DNA of 64,000 nucleotides from Hydrogenophaga sp. (GCF_019264445.1 NZ_JAHVAB010000049.1:1-64000), one strand, 5' to 3'. Numbered from the stretch's first letter, positions 7,448-15,691 are shown. Program-made: numbers and translations. The notes: a model not told the origin generated them from the sequence alone.

Positions 7448-8551
7448 ATGCCCCGTCCGATCCTTGCCACCGTCCACCCCGAGGCCCTTCGGCACAACCT
7501 GGATCGCGCGCGGTACTTCGCGCCTGACGCGCGCGTCTGGGCCGTGGTGAAAGCCAATGCGTATGGCCATGGCATCGAGCGCTGCTTCGATGCCTTGCGC
7601 GGCGCGGACGGCTTCGCGCTGCTCGACCTGGCCGAGGCCGAGCGCCTGCGCGCGCTGGACTGGCGCGGTCCCATTCACCTGCTCGAAGGCGTTTTCGAGC
7701 CGCGCGACCTGGAGCTGTGCTCGCGCCTGCACCTGTGGCACACCGTGCATTGCAACGAGCAGATCGACTGGCTGGCCGCGCACAAGACGCTGGTGCCGCA
7801 CCGTGTGTTTCTCAAGCTCAACAGCGGCATGAACCGGCTGGGCTTCAAGCCGGCGGCGTTTCGCAGCGCCTGGGCTCGGCTCAACGCCTTGCCGCAGGTC
7901 GATGAAATCTCGCTCATGACGCACTTCAGCGACGCCGACGGCGCGCGCGGCATCGCGCACCAGGTGGCGGCTTTCGAGGAAGCCACCGCCGACCTGCCCG
8001 GCGAGCGCACCGTGTGCAACAGCGCGGCCATGCTGCGCTACGCGAAGCAAGCCTTGCACGGCGCGCAAAGCCTGGCGGCCGACTGGGTGCGAGAAGGCAT
8101 TGCGCTGTACGGCAGCGCGCCCGACTTCCCCGAGAAGCGCGCGAGCGACTGGGACCTGCAGCCGGCCATGACGCTCTCCAGCCGCATCATCGGCACGCAG
8201 GCGCTGCAGGCCGGCGACACGGTCGGCTACGGCTCGACGTTCACGGCCGATGGACCGATGCGCATCGGCGTGGTCGCCTGCGGTTATGCCGACGGCTACC
8301 CGCGCCACGCGCCCACCGGCACACCGGTGCTGGTCGACGGCGTGCGTACGCGGGTGGTGGGCCGGGTGAGCATGGACATGCTCACGGTGGACCTGAGCGC
8401 GCTGGATGCGGCGGGCATTGGCTCGGAGGTGGTGCTGTGGGGCCGCGCCGCCTCGGGTGCGGTGCTGCCGATAGACGAAGTGGCCTCGTCGGCCGGCACG
8501 ATCAGCTACGAGCTGATGTGCGCGGTGGCGCCGCGCGTGCCGTTTCGCTGA
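7448..8551 (+). CDS. alr: Alanine racemase
   Basis: Alanine racemase is a cytoplasmic PLP enzyme that interconverts L- and D-alanine for peptidoglycan synthesis. The 367-residue protein has the PLP-binding Lys35 in [11 protein letters not shown] and the second catalytic base Tyr261 in TVGYGSTF. The domain order is the usual TIM barrel (about 1-225) followed by a C-terminal beta domain with [10 protein letters not shown] and GRVSMDM. The ATG at 7448 gives the standard short N terminus [14 protein letters not shown]. In-frame ATG codons further upstream add an unconserved extension. It converges with the GT39 gene, 13 bases from stop to stop. Confidence 0.96.
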   Translation: MPRPILATVHPEALRHNLDRARYFAPDARVWAVVKANAYGHGIERCFDALRGADGFALLDLAEAERLRALDWRGPIHLLEGVFEPRDLELCSRLHLWHTVHCNEQIDWLAAHKTLVPHRVFLKLNSGMNRLGFKPAAFRSAWARLNALPQVDEISLMTHFSDADGARGIAHQVAAFEEATADLPGERTVCNSAAMLRYAKQALHGAQSLAADWVREGIALYGSAPDFPEKRASDWDLQPAMTLSSRIIGTQALQAGDTVGYGSTFTADGPMRIGVVACGYADGYPRHAPTGTPVLVDGVRTRVVGRVSMDMLTVDLSALDAAGIGSEVVLWGRAASGAVLPIDEVASSAGTISYELMCAVAPRVPFR

Positions 8552-8564
8552 GCTGCGCGGCGGA

Positions 8565-10115
8565 TCAGGGCCGCCCGGGCGAGCAGGCCGCGAAGCCGTA
8601 GCGCTCGCAGAACGGGTTGCCCAGCACGGGCAGCCAGCGCGGAATGTCGTGGAACTCGCGCGCCACTTCGGCCAGCACCTTGTCGTGGAAGACCGGGTAC
8701 TTGAAGCCCGTGCCATCCACCGCGAAGAAGGCCACGCCATCCACCTCGAAGCGCTTCTGGCTCACGCGCTCGAAGTACGGCGCGAAATCGGCGAGATTGG
8801 GTTCGTCGTACAGAAACACGCGGATGGGCTGGCCGTCGTAGCGGCGGAAGTCGATGATCTGGTCGTCTTGCCGCGCGTGGTGTTTGCCCAGGCCGAACAC
8901 CGGCACGTATTGCCCGTGGTGAAAGGCGAGCATGGCGGCGGGGTTGTAGGTGCGGCCCATGAGCGTGGCGCCAGCGGGCAGGTCTTGCTCCAGCGCGGCC
9001 ACCACGGCAGCGGTTTCGCGCAGGAACACCGCGCGGTCGTGGATCTTGAACGACTGCCACCACGACAAGGGCGACCACGCTATGGCCGCCACCACCAGCA
9101 GGTGGGGCACCGACAGAGCCACCGTCCAGACCAGGCTGCGCCGCAGCGGTCGGGCCTCCAGCCGCAGGCCGGCCCACACCACGAACAGCGGCACGAAGCC
9201 CAGCACCCAGTGCAGGCCGATGGTGCGGCGCGCGCTCAGCAGCAGGAACACTGCCAGCGGGAACAACCACAGCACGAGCAGCGTGCGCGCCGTCGTGGAC
9301 GAGACGCCGCGCGCATCCGGGCGCGCTGCCAGGGCGCGCCAGAGCAGCCAGGGTGTGAGCAGGTAGAGCGCCATGGCCACGTACACACCGAAGGTCTCGA
9401 GGTTCCAGCTCGAGCCTTCGTTGCGGTTGAACACGTTGAACATCACGTTGCTCCAGCCATGCGTGGCGTTGAAGGCGATGTTCAGTGCGATGGCAGGCAG
9501 GGCCAGCACAAAGATCAGGAAGGGCGCCCACCAGCGCTCGCGCCGCCAGCCGAAGCAATGGGCCGCGTAGGCAAAGCCGAGCAGGGCCGCGAAGTACTTG
9601 GAGAGAAAGGCCAGCCCCAGGAACAGGCCCGCCAGCGCGTACCAGCCCGCGCCGTGGCCGCGGCTGGTGTCTGCGCGCAGGTAGCACCAGGCCGAGAGCG
9701 CCATGAAGAAGATCAGCGGGGTGTCGGTGGTCACCAGCACGAACAGCCACGACCACGGCATGGCCAGGTACACCGCGCCGGCCAGCCAGGCGCTGGCTTC
9801 GCGCTCCTCGGGCAGGAAGCGGCGCAGCAGGTCGACCACGCCGAGGGCGATCACGCTGGTGACGAGCAGCGTCGCGCTGCGCAGCACCAGCGGGTGGTCG
9901 CCACCGAGCGCGCGGAGTGCCGCGATCAGCCAGCCCACCATGGGCGGGTGGTCGGAATAGCCCCAGGCCGGGAACACGCCCCACTGGTAGAAGAAAGCTT
10001 CGTCGCCCGTGATGGGAAAGCCCGCCGCGAGCGCGACCTTGATCAGCAGGGTGAAAGCGAAGACGCCCCAGAAAATCTGGCGCGAGGCGTGGGCGGAATA
10101 TTCGGAGGCGCGCAT
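8565..10115 (-). CDS. GT39/ArnT-like glycosyltransferase
   Basis: This 516-residue multi-pass membrane protein resembles the PMT/ArnT family (GT-C fold), which transfers a sugar from a polyprenyl-phosphate donor on the periplasmic face. The catalytic acidic pair is in the first periplasmic loop, Asp38-Glu39 in ITGDEAFFYQWG, followed by GYSDHPPMVGWL (residues 52-63). About ten hydrophobic segments follow, then a soluble periplasmic C-terminal domain from about residue 375. It is the last gene of an operon after a HAD-UbiA fusion and an ArnE-like subunit. That order suggests the transferase uses the donor made and flipped by the two upstream products. The acceptor (LPS, protein or glycolipid) cannot be read from sequence. 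Confidence 0.88.
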   Translation of the reverse strand: MRASEYSAHASRQIFWGVFAFTLLIKVALAAGFPITGDEAFFYQWGVFPAWGYSDHPPMVGWLIAALRALGGDHPLVLRSATLLVTSVIALGVVDLLRRFLPEEREASAWLAGAVYLAMPWSWLFVLVTTDTPLIFFMALSAWCYLRADTSRGHGAGWYALAGLFLGLAFLSKYFAALLGFAYAAHCFGWRRERWWAPFLIFVLALPAIALNIAFNATHGWSNVMFNVFNRNEGSSWNLETFGVYVAMALYLLTPWLLWRALAARPDARGVSSTTARTLLVLWLFPLAVFLLLSARRTIGLHWVLGFVPLFVVWAGLRLEARPLRRSLVWTVALSVPHLLVVAAIAWSPLSWWQSFKIHDRAVFLRETAAVVAALEQDLPAGATLMGRTYNPAAMLAFHHGQYVPVFGLGKHHARQDDQIIDFRRYDGQPIRVFLYDEPNLADFAPYFERVSQKRFEVDGVAFFAVDGTGFKYPVFHDKVLAEVAREFHDIPRWLPVLGNPFCERYGFAACSPGRP

Positions 10116-10125
10116 GGTCAGGGTG

Positions 10126-10485
10126 TCAAGCGTCCAGGGCCAGCAGGCTCACGCCCACCACGATCAGGGTGCAGCCGGCCACGCGCAGCCACGAGAACGG
10201 CTCACCCAGCCAGAGCACGCCCAGCGCGAGCGTGACCACGAAACCCAGGCTCACCAGCGGGTAGGCCACGCTCACGTCCAGCCGCGAGAGCACCCACAGC
10301 CAGAGCACGGCGCTTGCGCCATACAGCATGAGACCGAGCCACACCATCGGGCTGCTGAGTGCCTGCAGGTAGATGCTGCCCACGTCGGCGGCTGCGGGGG
10401 CGCCCATGCCTCGCTTCATGGCGATTTGCGCGGCCGAGGACAGCAGCACGCAGAACAGGGCCAGGCCCAGGGCAACGGATTTCAT
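10126..10485 (-). CDS. ArnE-like EamA/SMR flippase subunit
   Basis: This 119-residue protein has four membrane segments. The motif VLWLWVLSRLDVSVAYPLVSL (about residues 60-80) and the closing WLGEPFSWLRVAGCTLIVVGV match the ArnE/ArnF branch of the small DMT superfamily. ArnE/F are proposed to flip undecaprenyl-phosphate-aminoarabinose across the inner membrane. SMR-type drug exporters are related but normally carry a membrane-embedded Glu14, not evident here (LLSSAAQIAMKRG). It sits 10 bases upstream of the GT39 gene and 16 bases after the HAD-UbiA gene, which supports a lipid-linked sugar flippase role. No second ArnF-type subunit is next to it, so a homodimer or remote partner is implied. 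Confidence 0.85.
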   Translation of the reverse strand: MKSVALGLALFCVLLSSAAQIAMKRGMGAPAAADVGSIYLQALSSPMVWLGLMLYGASAVLWLWVLSRLDVSVAYPLVSLGFVVTLALGVLWLGEPFSWLRVAGCTLIVVGVSLLALDA

Positions 10486-10501
10486 GGCGAAGGTCTCGAG
10501 G

Positions 10502-11977
10502 TCAGAAGCCGACCGTGGCGGCCAGGCCGATGCCGCCCATGACGAGCAGCGTGAACCAGCTGAAGGGGTCCTTCAGCGCAAACTGCAGTGGGTCTTCGCC
10601 GTGCAGTTCGCGCCGACCGGTCTTGAGCCAGATGCGCATGACCCAGAGCAGCAACACCGGTGCCGCGGCCCAGAGCCAGTCGGGGTGTGCGTAGAGCTGG
10701 CGGCTGTTCTGGCTGTCGATATAGAGGGCGAGCACCAGCACCGCCAGGAAGCCGCTGGACATGCCCATGGCGCGCAACGAATCCAGATCGCGCGGGCGAT
10801 AGCCCCGACCCGGCGCGAGCACGCTGCGATCGTCTTCCAGCTCTTCGAGTTCGGCGCAGCGCTTGACCAGCGCGAGGCTCAGGAACAGGAAGATCGAGAT
10901 GGCGAGCAACCAGTTGGACAAGTCCACGCCAGACGCCACAGCGCCAGCGCCAATGCGCAGCGTGTACAGGCCCGAGAGCACCAGCACGTCGATCAGGGCG
11001 AGCCGTTTGAGCACCAGCGAATACGCCAGCGTCGTCACCGTGTAGGCCAGCAGCATCCAGGCAAAGCCGGTGGACACCGCGAACGCCAGCACGAAGGCGA
11101 GCACCAGCATCACCAGCGCCAGCCCCACCGCGGTGGGAATGCCGATGGCACCCGAGGCCAGCGGCCGGTGGCGCTTGATGCGGTGCGCCCGGTCGTTGGG
11201 CAGGTCCAGCAGGTCGTTGACCAGGTAGGTGGCCGAGGCGCACAGGCCGAAGGCCACGAAGGCGAGCAGCACCGACCACCACAGCTGCGGGCTCAGCGAA
11301 TGTGCGGCCAGCAGCGGCACGAACAGCAGTCCGTTTTTCGTCCACTGCTTGAGGCGGATGGCGCGCAGCACGGTTTTCAGGCTCAGCGGTTCGCGTTCGA
11401 ACACGCGGGCCTGCGGGTGGGTGCGCTGCAACGAGGCCACCACGCCGCCCGGCGCGTTCACCGCCACCGCTTCGGCGCTGCCGGCCCACACGTCGAGGTC
11501 GTCGCGGCTGTTGCCCGCGTAGGCCCAGTGGCCATGACCGCGGGCGCTGGCGTGCGCGTCGATGGCCGTGCGCTTGTTGCCGCGGCTCAGGTTCACACCG
11601 TCGGCCTGCGCGTTGGTGCCCAGGTGATCGTCGAACACCTCCAGATGGCTGGCCACTTCCTGCACGATGCGCGCGTCGGCGGCGCTGGCCAGCACCAGCG
11701 GGCGACCGCGCGCGTGCTCGTCGCGCAGGTACTGCACGAAAGGCTCGTTGTAGGGCAGCAGGGCGGGGTCGGGCCGGGCCTCGCTGGCCAGACGCTGCTT
11801 GAAGCCCGCCTTGCCCAGTGGCAGCCAGGCGAGCAGGCGCAACAGGTTCAGCGGATGCCGGCGCACCAACAGCAGCGCCGACTCGTGCAGGGTGTCGCTG
11901 GGCGTGAGCGTGCCGTCCAGGTCCACATAGAGCGGGCTCTGGTCAGGCGATGCAGCGTGTGGGGCAGGTGGCGTCAA
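10502..11977 (-). CDS. HAD phosphatase-UbiA prenyltransferase fusion (DPPR synthase-like)
   Basis: This 491-residue protein has two domains. Residues 15-185 are a HAD-type phosphatase with nucleophile Asp19 and acid Asp21 (YVDLDGT), Ser/Thr motif VLASAAD (95-101), Lys135 and metal motif GNSRDDLD (155-162). Residues about 200-491 are a UbiA-type integral membrane prenyltransferase with the Mg/prenyl-phosphate motif NDLLDLPNDRAHRIKRHRPL (254-273). This matches decaprenyl-phosphate 5-phosphoribosyltransferases (mycobacterial Rv3806c), in which phosphoribose is moved from PRPP to a polyprenyl phosphate; the phosphatase would remove the 5-phosphate. Here both steps may be in one chain. The gene heads an operon with the ArnE-like and GT39 genes. 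Another aromatic or lipid prenylation role cannot be excluded. Confidence 0.88.
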   Translation of the reverse strand: MTPPAPHAASPDQSPLYVDLDGTLTPSDTLHESALLLVRRHPLNLLRLLAWLPLGKAGFKQRLASEARPDPALLPYNEPFVQYLRDEHARGRPLVLASAADARIVQEVASHLEVFDDHLGTNAQADGVNLSRGNKRTAIDAHASARGHGHWAYAGNSRDDLDVWAGSAEAVAVNAPGGVVASLQRTHPQARVFEREPLSLKTVLRAIRLKQWTKNGLLFVPLLAAHSLSPQLWWSVLLAFVAFGLCASATYLVNDLLDLPNDRAHRIKRHRPLASGAIGIPTAVGLALVMLVLAFVLAFAVSTGFAWMLLAYTVTTLAYSLVLKRLALIDVLVLSGLYTLRIGAGAVASGVDLSNWLLAISIFLFLSLALVKRCAELEELEDDRSVLAPGRGYRPRDLDSLRAMGMSSGFLAVLVLALYIDSQNSRQLYAHPDWLWAAAPVLLLWVMRIWLKTGRRELHGEDPLQFALKDPFSWFTLLVMGGIGLAATVGF

Positions 11978-12044
11978 GCGGGCGGTCCGTGAAGCGGAAG
12001 GCCGATTTTAGGCGGCCTCCTCTGCTTCACACGCTGCCCGGGCG

Positions 12045-12443
12045 TCAGGGTTGTGCTTTGCGCAGGGTGGTGGGTGTCTTCAGGCGGCCTGCGACCCAGT
12101 GCAGCGCGATGGCGGGCACCAGCAGGCACAACAGACCCAGCGCCCAGACGGTCCACACCAGCGGTGCGACCCAGCCGCTCAGGCTTTGCGTGGACGGCAG
12201 CACCTGGCCCAGCCACTGCACCAAGCCAAGCCACGCGGTCTGCATGTCTTTCAGCCAGGCGGGGTCGATCCACAGCGCGAGCCAGGCTGGCACGGGCCAT
12301 TGGCCAGCCGCGTTGGCCGCATCGGTGACCTGGCCCGCGGCGATGGCCGTGAGCATCCACTCGGTGATCTGCACCGATGCCGCGGCAAGCCCGGTCCAGC
12401 ACAAGGCGAGCAGGCCAAACACCCCCCAGATGAGTGGCTTCAT
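12045..12443 (-). CDS. Membrane protein of unknown function
   Basis: This 132-residue protein has an N-terminal hydrophobic segment (residues 4-22, possibly an uncleaved signal), an amphipathic Trp-rich middle and two close hydrophobic segments at about 88-120, then a basic tail. No family is recognised. Its ATG overlaps the stop of the TerB-like gene by four bases (ATGA), so the two are translated together, and a partnership at the inner membrane is a reasonable inference. The gene ends 67 bases before the HAD-UbiA gene on the same strand. Read-through into that operon is possible, as no strong terminator is visible between them. Confidence 0.75.
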   Translation of the reverse strand: MKPLIWGVFGLLALCWTGLAAASVQITEWMLTAIAAGQVTDAANAAGQWPVPAWLALWIDPAWLKDMQTAWLGLVQWLGQVLPSTQSLSGWVAPLVWTVWALGLLCLLVPAIALHWVAGRLKTPTTLRKAQP

Positions 12444-12865
12444 GCCCGCGCTCCTGCGGCGCGCGCAGCTCCGTTGACCGGACTGGCGCGCCAGGCGCGG
12501 GTGAGCGCATCCAGCAGCGCGGCCTCGCCATCGGCCTCGTGCCCGTCGGCTTGCACGATGGCCTGGCACAGGTCCACCACCAGCGCGCGCAGCGCCGGGT
12601 CCTGAACTTCGTCGAGCAGCTGTTGCCGGATCGTCTCGTCCATGCGGGCCGAGCCCGTCCATTCGCCATGGGCAGCGGTCAGCAGGTCTTCGCAGAAGTG
12701 GTCCAGCACTTCCTTGAGCGCATCGGGTGCCAGGCCCAGCCGGCCGGACGCCTGGATGCGGTCCAGCGCGCGGATTTCGGTGAGCGAGTAGTTGCCATCG
12801 GCCACCAGGGCCATGGCCAGGAGGCGGGCGGCCGCCTCGGGGCTGTTGGTGCGGTAGTTGCGCAT
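12440..12865 (-). CDS. TerB-like (tellurite resistance/DjlA N-terminal type) protein
   Basis: This 141-residue alpha-helical protein follows the TerB pattern. Two similar helical units begin LLAMALVADGNYSLTEIRALDRI (residues 15-37) and DLCQAIVQADGHEADGEAALL (98-118), each with an acidic turn (ADGNYS, ADGHEAD) resembling the metal-binding loops of TerB/DUF533-type proteins. No signal peptide is seen. The start at 12865 is followed by the conserved-looking RNYRTNSPEAAARLLA. The gene overlaps its downstream membrane-protein partner by four bases and diverges from nhaR. TerB-fold proteins are linked to membrane stress and scaffolding. A true tellurite function is not supported, because no other ter genes are present. 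Confidence 0.72.
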   Translation of the reverse strand: MRNYRTNSPEAAARLLAMALVADGNYSLTEIRALDRIQASGRLGLAPDALKEVLDHFCEDLLTAAHGEWTGSARMDETIRQQLLDEVQDPALRALVVDLCQAIVQADGHEADGEAALLDALTRAWRASPVNGAARAAGARA

Positions 12866-12987
12866 GGTCGTGTCCTTTCTCGGTAGCGTGTGCGGGTTTG
12901 CCCTTGGGGCGAGGCCCGGAGCATAGCCGTGACCTGGATTCGAAAAAAGCAGAAAATTGCGGAATTAATGTCACAGAAAGACGAAGC

Positions 12988-13875
12988 ATGAATCAGGAAC
13001 TCAACTACAAGCACCTGTACTACTTCTGGGTCACCGCCAAAGAAGGCGGCATGTCGCACGCCGCCGAGCGCCTGGGCCTCGCGGTGCAGACGGTGAGTGC
13101 ACAGGTGCGCCTGCTGGAGCAGTCGCTGGGGCACGCGCTGTTCAAGCCGGCCGGGCGCGGCCTGGCGCTGACCGAGGCCGGGCAGACCGCGCTGGAGCTG
13201 GCCGAGCAGATCTTCGCCCTGGGCGAACAGCTGCACACCGCGGTGGGCGATGCGGCGAGCCAGAACCGGGTGCGCCTCGTGGTCGGCATCTCCGACGGGC
13301 TGCCCAAGTTCGCGGTGCGCGACCTGCTCGGTCCCGCGCTCACCGAGCCCAACCTGCGGCTGCTGTGCCACGAAGACGGCTTCGAAGACCTGCTGGGCTC
13401 GCTGGCGCTGCACCGGCTCGATGTGGTGCTGTCGGACCGGCCCGCCCCGGCCAACCCCAACCTGCGGCTCTACAGCCATCCGCTGGGGTCGTCGCCGCTG
13501 GGTTGGTATGCGCCCAAAGCCTGGCTGGCGCAGGCCCGCCGCGATTTCCCGCAGTGCCTGTCGCAGGTGCCGGTGTTGCTGCCCACCGCGCAGTCGTCGG
13601 TGCGCCTGCGCATCGACCAGTGGTTTGAGCGGCAAGGCGTGCAGCCGCGCGTGGTGGGCGAGTTTGAAGACAGCGCCTTGCTCGCCACCTTCGGCGCGTC
13701 GGGCATGGGCGTGATTCCCGCCGCCGAGCGCCTGCGCGACGACCTCGCGCAAGGCTACGGACTGAAATGGTTCGCGCCGTGCGACGGTGTGCAGGAGCAC
13801 TTCTACGCCATCGGCACCGCGCGCAAGGTGCAGCACCCGCTGGTGCAGCGCCTGCTCAACGCGTCGGTGTACTGA
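12988..13875 (+). CDS. nhaR: LysR-family regulator NhaR
   Basis: NhaR is a LysR-type activator that, in enterobacteria, responds to sodium and controls the antiporter nhaA. The 295-residue protein starts with the hallmark MNQELNYKHLYYFWVTAKEG and has a winged-helix DNA-binding domain to about residue 65 (AAERLGLAVQTVSAQVRLLE). The ligand-binding domain includes KFAVRDLLGPAL and QSSVRLRIDQWFE. The ATG at 12988 gives exactly the family N terminus. No nhaA lies in the window, so its target here is unknown. The divergent TerB-like/membrane pair begins 122 bases away and is the first candidate. Its last 20 bases overlap the convergent Pr6Pr gene. Confidence 0.92.
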   Translation: MNQELNYKHLYYFWVTAKEGGMSHAAERLGLAVQTVSAQVRLLEQSLGHALFKPAGRGLALTEAGQTALELAEQIFALGEQLHTAVGDAASQNRVRLVVGISDGLPKFAVRDLLGPALTEPNLRLLCHEDGFEDLLGSLALHRLDVVLSDRPAPANPNLRLYSHPLGSSPLGWYAPKAWLAQARRDFPQCLSQVPVLLPTAQSSVRLRIDQWFERQGVQPRVVGEFEDSALLATFGASGMGVIPAAERLRDDLAQGYGLKWFAPCDGVQEHFYAIGTARKVQHPLVQRLLNASVY

Positions 13876-14512
13876 GGCGCCAGCGCGCCACCGCGACGAA
13901 CACCGCGCCCACCAGCAGAAACACCACCAGCAGGCCCAGCGCGTTCAAGAGCGTGCGCGGGTAGCCCAGCACGCCCACGTCGATGAACGGGTAGGGATAG
14001 CTCTGCAGCCAGTGACCGCGCAGCAAGGCATACGCCAGATAGGCCAGCGGCCATGCCGCCCATGCGAAGGGCGCCAGCCACGGCATGCGCCGGGGTGGCA
14101 CCACGCACCACCAGTGCAACACGCACAGCAGCGGCACTGCGTAGTGCAAGGTCACGTCGGCCACTTTCTGCAGACCCTGCGGGTCCCACACGTGCCGCAG
14201 CAGCACGTGGTAGGCCAGGCCCACCAGCGTGATGCTCACGGTCACCGCCGTTGCCACCTCCGTGCGCCTGAACCAGCGACCCGCGGCGCTGGTGGGCAAC
14301 CCGGCAGCCAGGCTCAGGCTCACAGCCACCAGCAGGTTGGTGAGCACGGTGAAGTAGCCCATGAAGATCACCAGGCCGTCCGTGGCGGACTTGCCTTGCT
14401 GCGCCACCAGTTGCAACGACAACCACAGCTGCAGCCCCAGGCCGAACCACGCGACCAGTGCCACCAGCCTTGTGAGGCTCGGGTGGGGCCAGTGGGCGTT
14501 CGGGGTGTTCAT
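13856..14512 (-). CDS. Pr6Pr family membrane protein
   Basis: This 218-residue polytopic protein has six hydrophobic segments. Motifs include GYFTVLTNLLVA (residues 52-63), LLRHVWDPQGLQKVADVTLHYAVPLL (about 110-135) and YPYPFIDVGVLGYPRTLLN (about 173-191), all typical of Pr6Pr membrane proteins, which are distantly similar to the FAR-17a/AIG1 hydrolases. The conserved His in LHYAVPLL and Thr in FTVLTN are those proposed as the catalytic pair of the eukaryotic relatives, but activity in bacteria is not established. It overlaps the nhaR 3' end in convergent orientation. The lipoprotein gene stop is only one base upstream of its ATG, so the two are probably co-transcribed. Confidence 0.85.
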   Translation of the reverse strand: MNTPNAHWPHPSLTRLVALVAWFGLGLQLWLSLQLVAQQGKSATDGLVIFMGYFTVLTNLLVAVSLSLAAGLPTSAAGRWFRRTEVATAVTVSITLVGLAYHVLLRHVWDPQGLQKVADVTLHYAVPLLCVLHWWCVVPPRRMPWLAPFAWAAWPLAYLAYALLRGHWLQSYPYPFIDVGVLGYPRTLLNALGLLVVFLLVGAVFVAVARWRLSTPTR

Positions 14513-14513
14513 G

Positions 14514-14723
14514 TCAGCGCGCGGACGGTGGGGTGGTGGCGGCCGGGCACATGAACACGCAGCCCGGCGGCGTGCGACCGACGAAGCGACCGTCGGGGCA
14601 CTGCAGCACGTCTTGCGTGCACATGATCGGCGTGCGCTCGCTGGCCGGTGGTGCCACGGGGGTGCTGGAGCAGGCGGTGAGCAAGACCGTGAGCGAGGCC
14701 AGGCAGAGGGTGGTGGGTTTCAT
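14514..14723 (-). CDS. Small Cys-rich lipoprotein
   Basis: The 69-residue precursor has a lipoprotein signal peptide with lipobox LTAC, so Cys18 should be acylated and the mature protein of about 52 residues membrane-anchored. The mature part contains four further Cys in the pattern CTQDVLQCPDGRFVGRTPPGC-x3-C, resembling the short CPDG-x-VGR-x-PP-x-C module seen in assorted secreted proteins from bacteria, algae and large viruses. Two disulfides are likely in the periplasm. No residue after Cys18 suggests inner-membrane retention (Ser follows), so outer-membrane sorting is expected. It lies one base upstream of the Pr6Pr gene. The function is unknown. Confidence 0.8.
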   Translation of the reverse strand: MKPTTLCLASLTVLLTACSSTPVAPPASERTPIMCTQDVLQCPDGRFVGRTPPGCVFMCPAATTPPSAR

Positions 14724-14750
14724 GGGCGCATTGTGGTTGAAAGTCGGGCC

Positions 14751-15656
14751 TCAGCCATGGTGCATCAACTGTTGGCGCAGCATGTTCCAAAGGTCTTCGG
14801 CCGGGCGGCTCAGGCGGGTGTCGCGCCGCTTGAGCAGCCCGATGCGGCGCACCACGTCGGGCGAGTGCAGCGGCCTTGAAAGCAGGTCCACCGCCGCACC
14901 GGCCTGCAGCGCCAGGCGAGGCAGCACGCCGATGCCGACGCCACCGCGCAGCAGGCCAAGCATGGAGGACAGGTGCTCCACCTCGTCAAACCACGGCGAG
15001 GCAATGCCTGCCGCCGCCAGCGCTTCATCAATCTGCTGGCGGTTGGCGCTGGTCGAGCGCAGCGCCACCACGCGCCAGGCTTGCAGGTCTTTCCAGCCGA
15101 CTCGCTTGCGCCTTTGCAAGGCATGTCCCGCGCGAAAGGCAATGACGTAGGGGTCGTCGGCACAGTGTTCGACGTGCAGCTCGGCCGACGGCGGCCCGAG
15201 CACGCCAATGCCGAATTCGGCCTCGCGGGCCAGCACGGCCTGTACGACACGCTGACCGGTGTCGTCGCGCAGATGCAGGCGCACATGGGGGTAGCGTTGG
15301 CGAAAGGTGTCCAGCACGGGGGGCAGCAGCGAGTACGCCACCGTGGTGAGGCACGCCACGTCGATGCGTCCCGATTCGCCGCGGGCGCTGCGCCCGGCCT
15401 CGACCATGGCGTCGTCCAGCTGCTCCAGCAGCAGGCCGGTCTTGCGCACCAGATCGAGCCCCAGGGACGTGAGCGCCACGCGGCGTGTGGTGCGCTCCAC
15501 CAGGGCACCGCCGACGGCGGCTTCCAGCTGGGAGATGCGGCGGCTGAAGGCCGACTGGGTGATGTGCAGCCGCTCGGCTGCGCGCACGAAGCTGCCGCTG
15601 GTGTGCAGGGCGGACAGGGCGCGCAAGTCATCGACGCGGTAATTGATGATTGCCAT
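14751..15656 (-). CDS. LysR-family transcriptional regulator
   Basis: This 301-residue LysR-type regulator has an N-terminal winged helix (VDDLRALSALHTSGSFVRAA, then AERLHITQSAFSRRISQLE at residues 27-45) and a periplasmic-binding-fold effector domain from about residue 92 (GRIDVACLTTVAYSLLPPVL). It is transcribed divergently from the tautomerase-like/esterase/Bug operon, 83 bases apart. A near-perfect 28-bp palindrome lies 8 bases upstream of its ATG. Control of the divergent operon together with autorepression is the classic arrangement and is inferred here. The effector is unknown; a carboxylate or ester related to the Bug-transported solute is a reasonable guess. Confidence 0.93.
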   Translation of the reverse strand: MAIINYRVDDLRALSALHTSGSFVRAAERLHITQSAFSRRISQLEAAVGGALVERTTRRVALTSLGLDLVRKTGLLLEQLDDAMVEAGRSARGESGRIDVACLTTVAYSLLPPVLDTFRQRYPHVRLHLRDDTGQRVVQAVLAREAEFGIGVLGPPSAELHVEHCADDPYVIAFRAGHALQRRKRVGWKDLQAWRVVALRSTSANRQQIDEALAAAGIASPWFDEVEHLSSMLGLLRGGVGIGVLPRLALQAGAAVDLLSRPLHSPDVVRRIGLLKRRDTRLSRPAEDLWNMLRQQLMHHG

Positions 15657-15663
15657 GCAACAA

Positions 15664-15691
15664 ATTCTGAAAATTGAGCAATTTACAGAAT
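15664..15691. promoter_or_regulatory. Palindromic operator candidate for the LysR regulator
   Basis: The site reads ATTCTG-A-AAATTG-AG-CAATTT-A-CAGAAT. Both the outer and inner 6-bp arms pair perfectly; the only unpaired bases are A/A and the central AG. It is strikingly A+T-rich against the background and lies between the divergent LysR gene and the operon starting at 15740. Symmetry of this length in an intergenic region of 83 bases is unlikely by chance. Confidence 0.75.
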
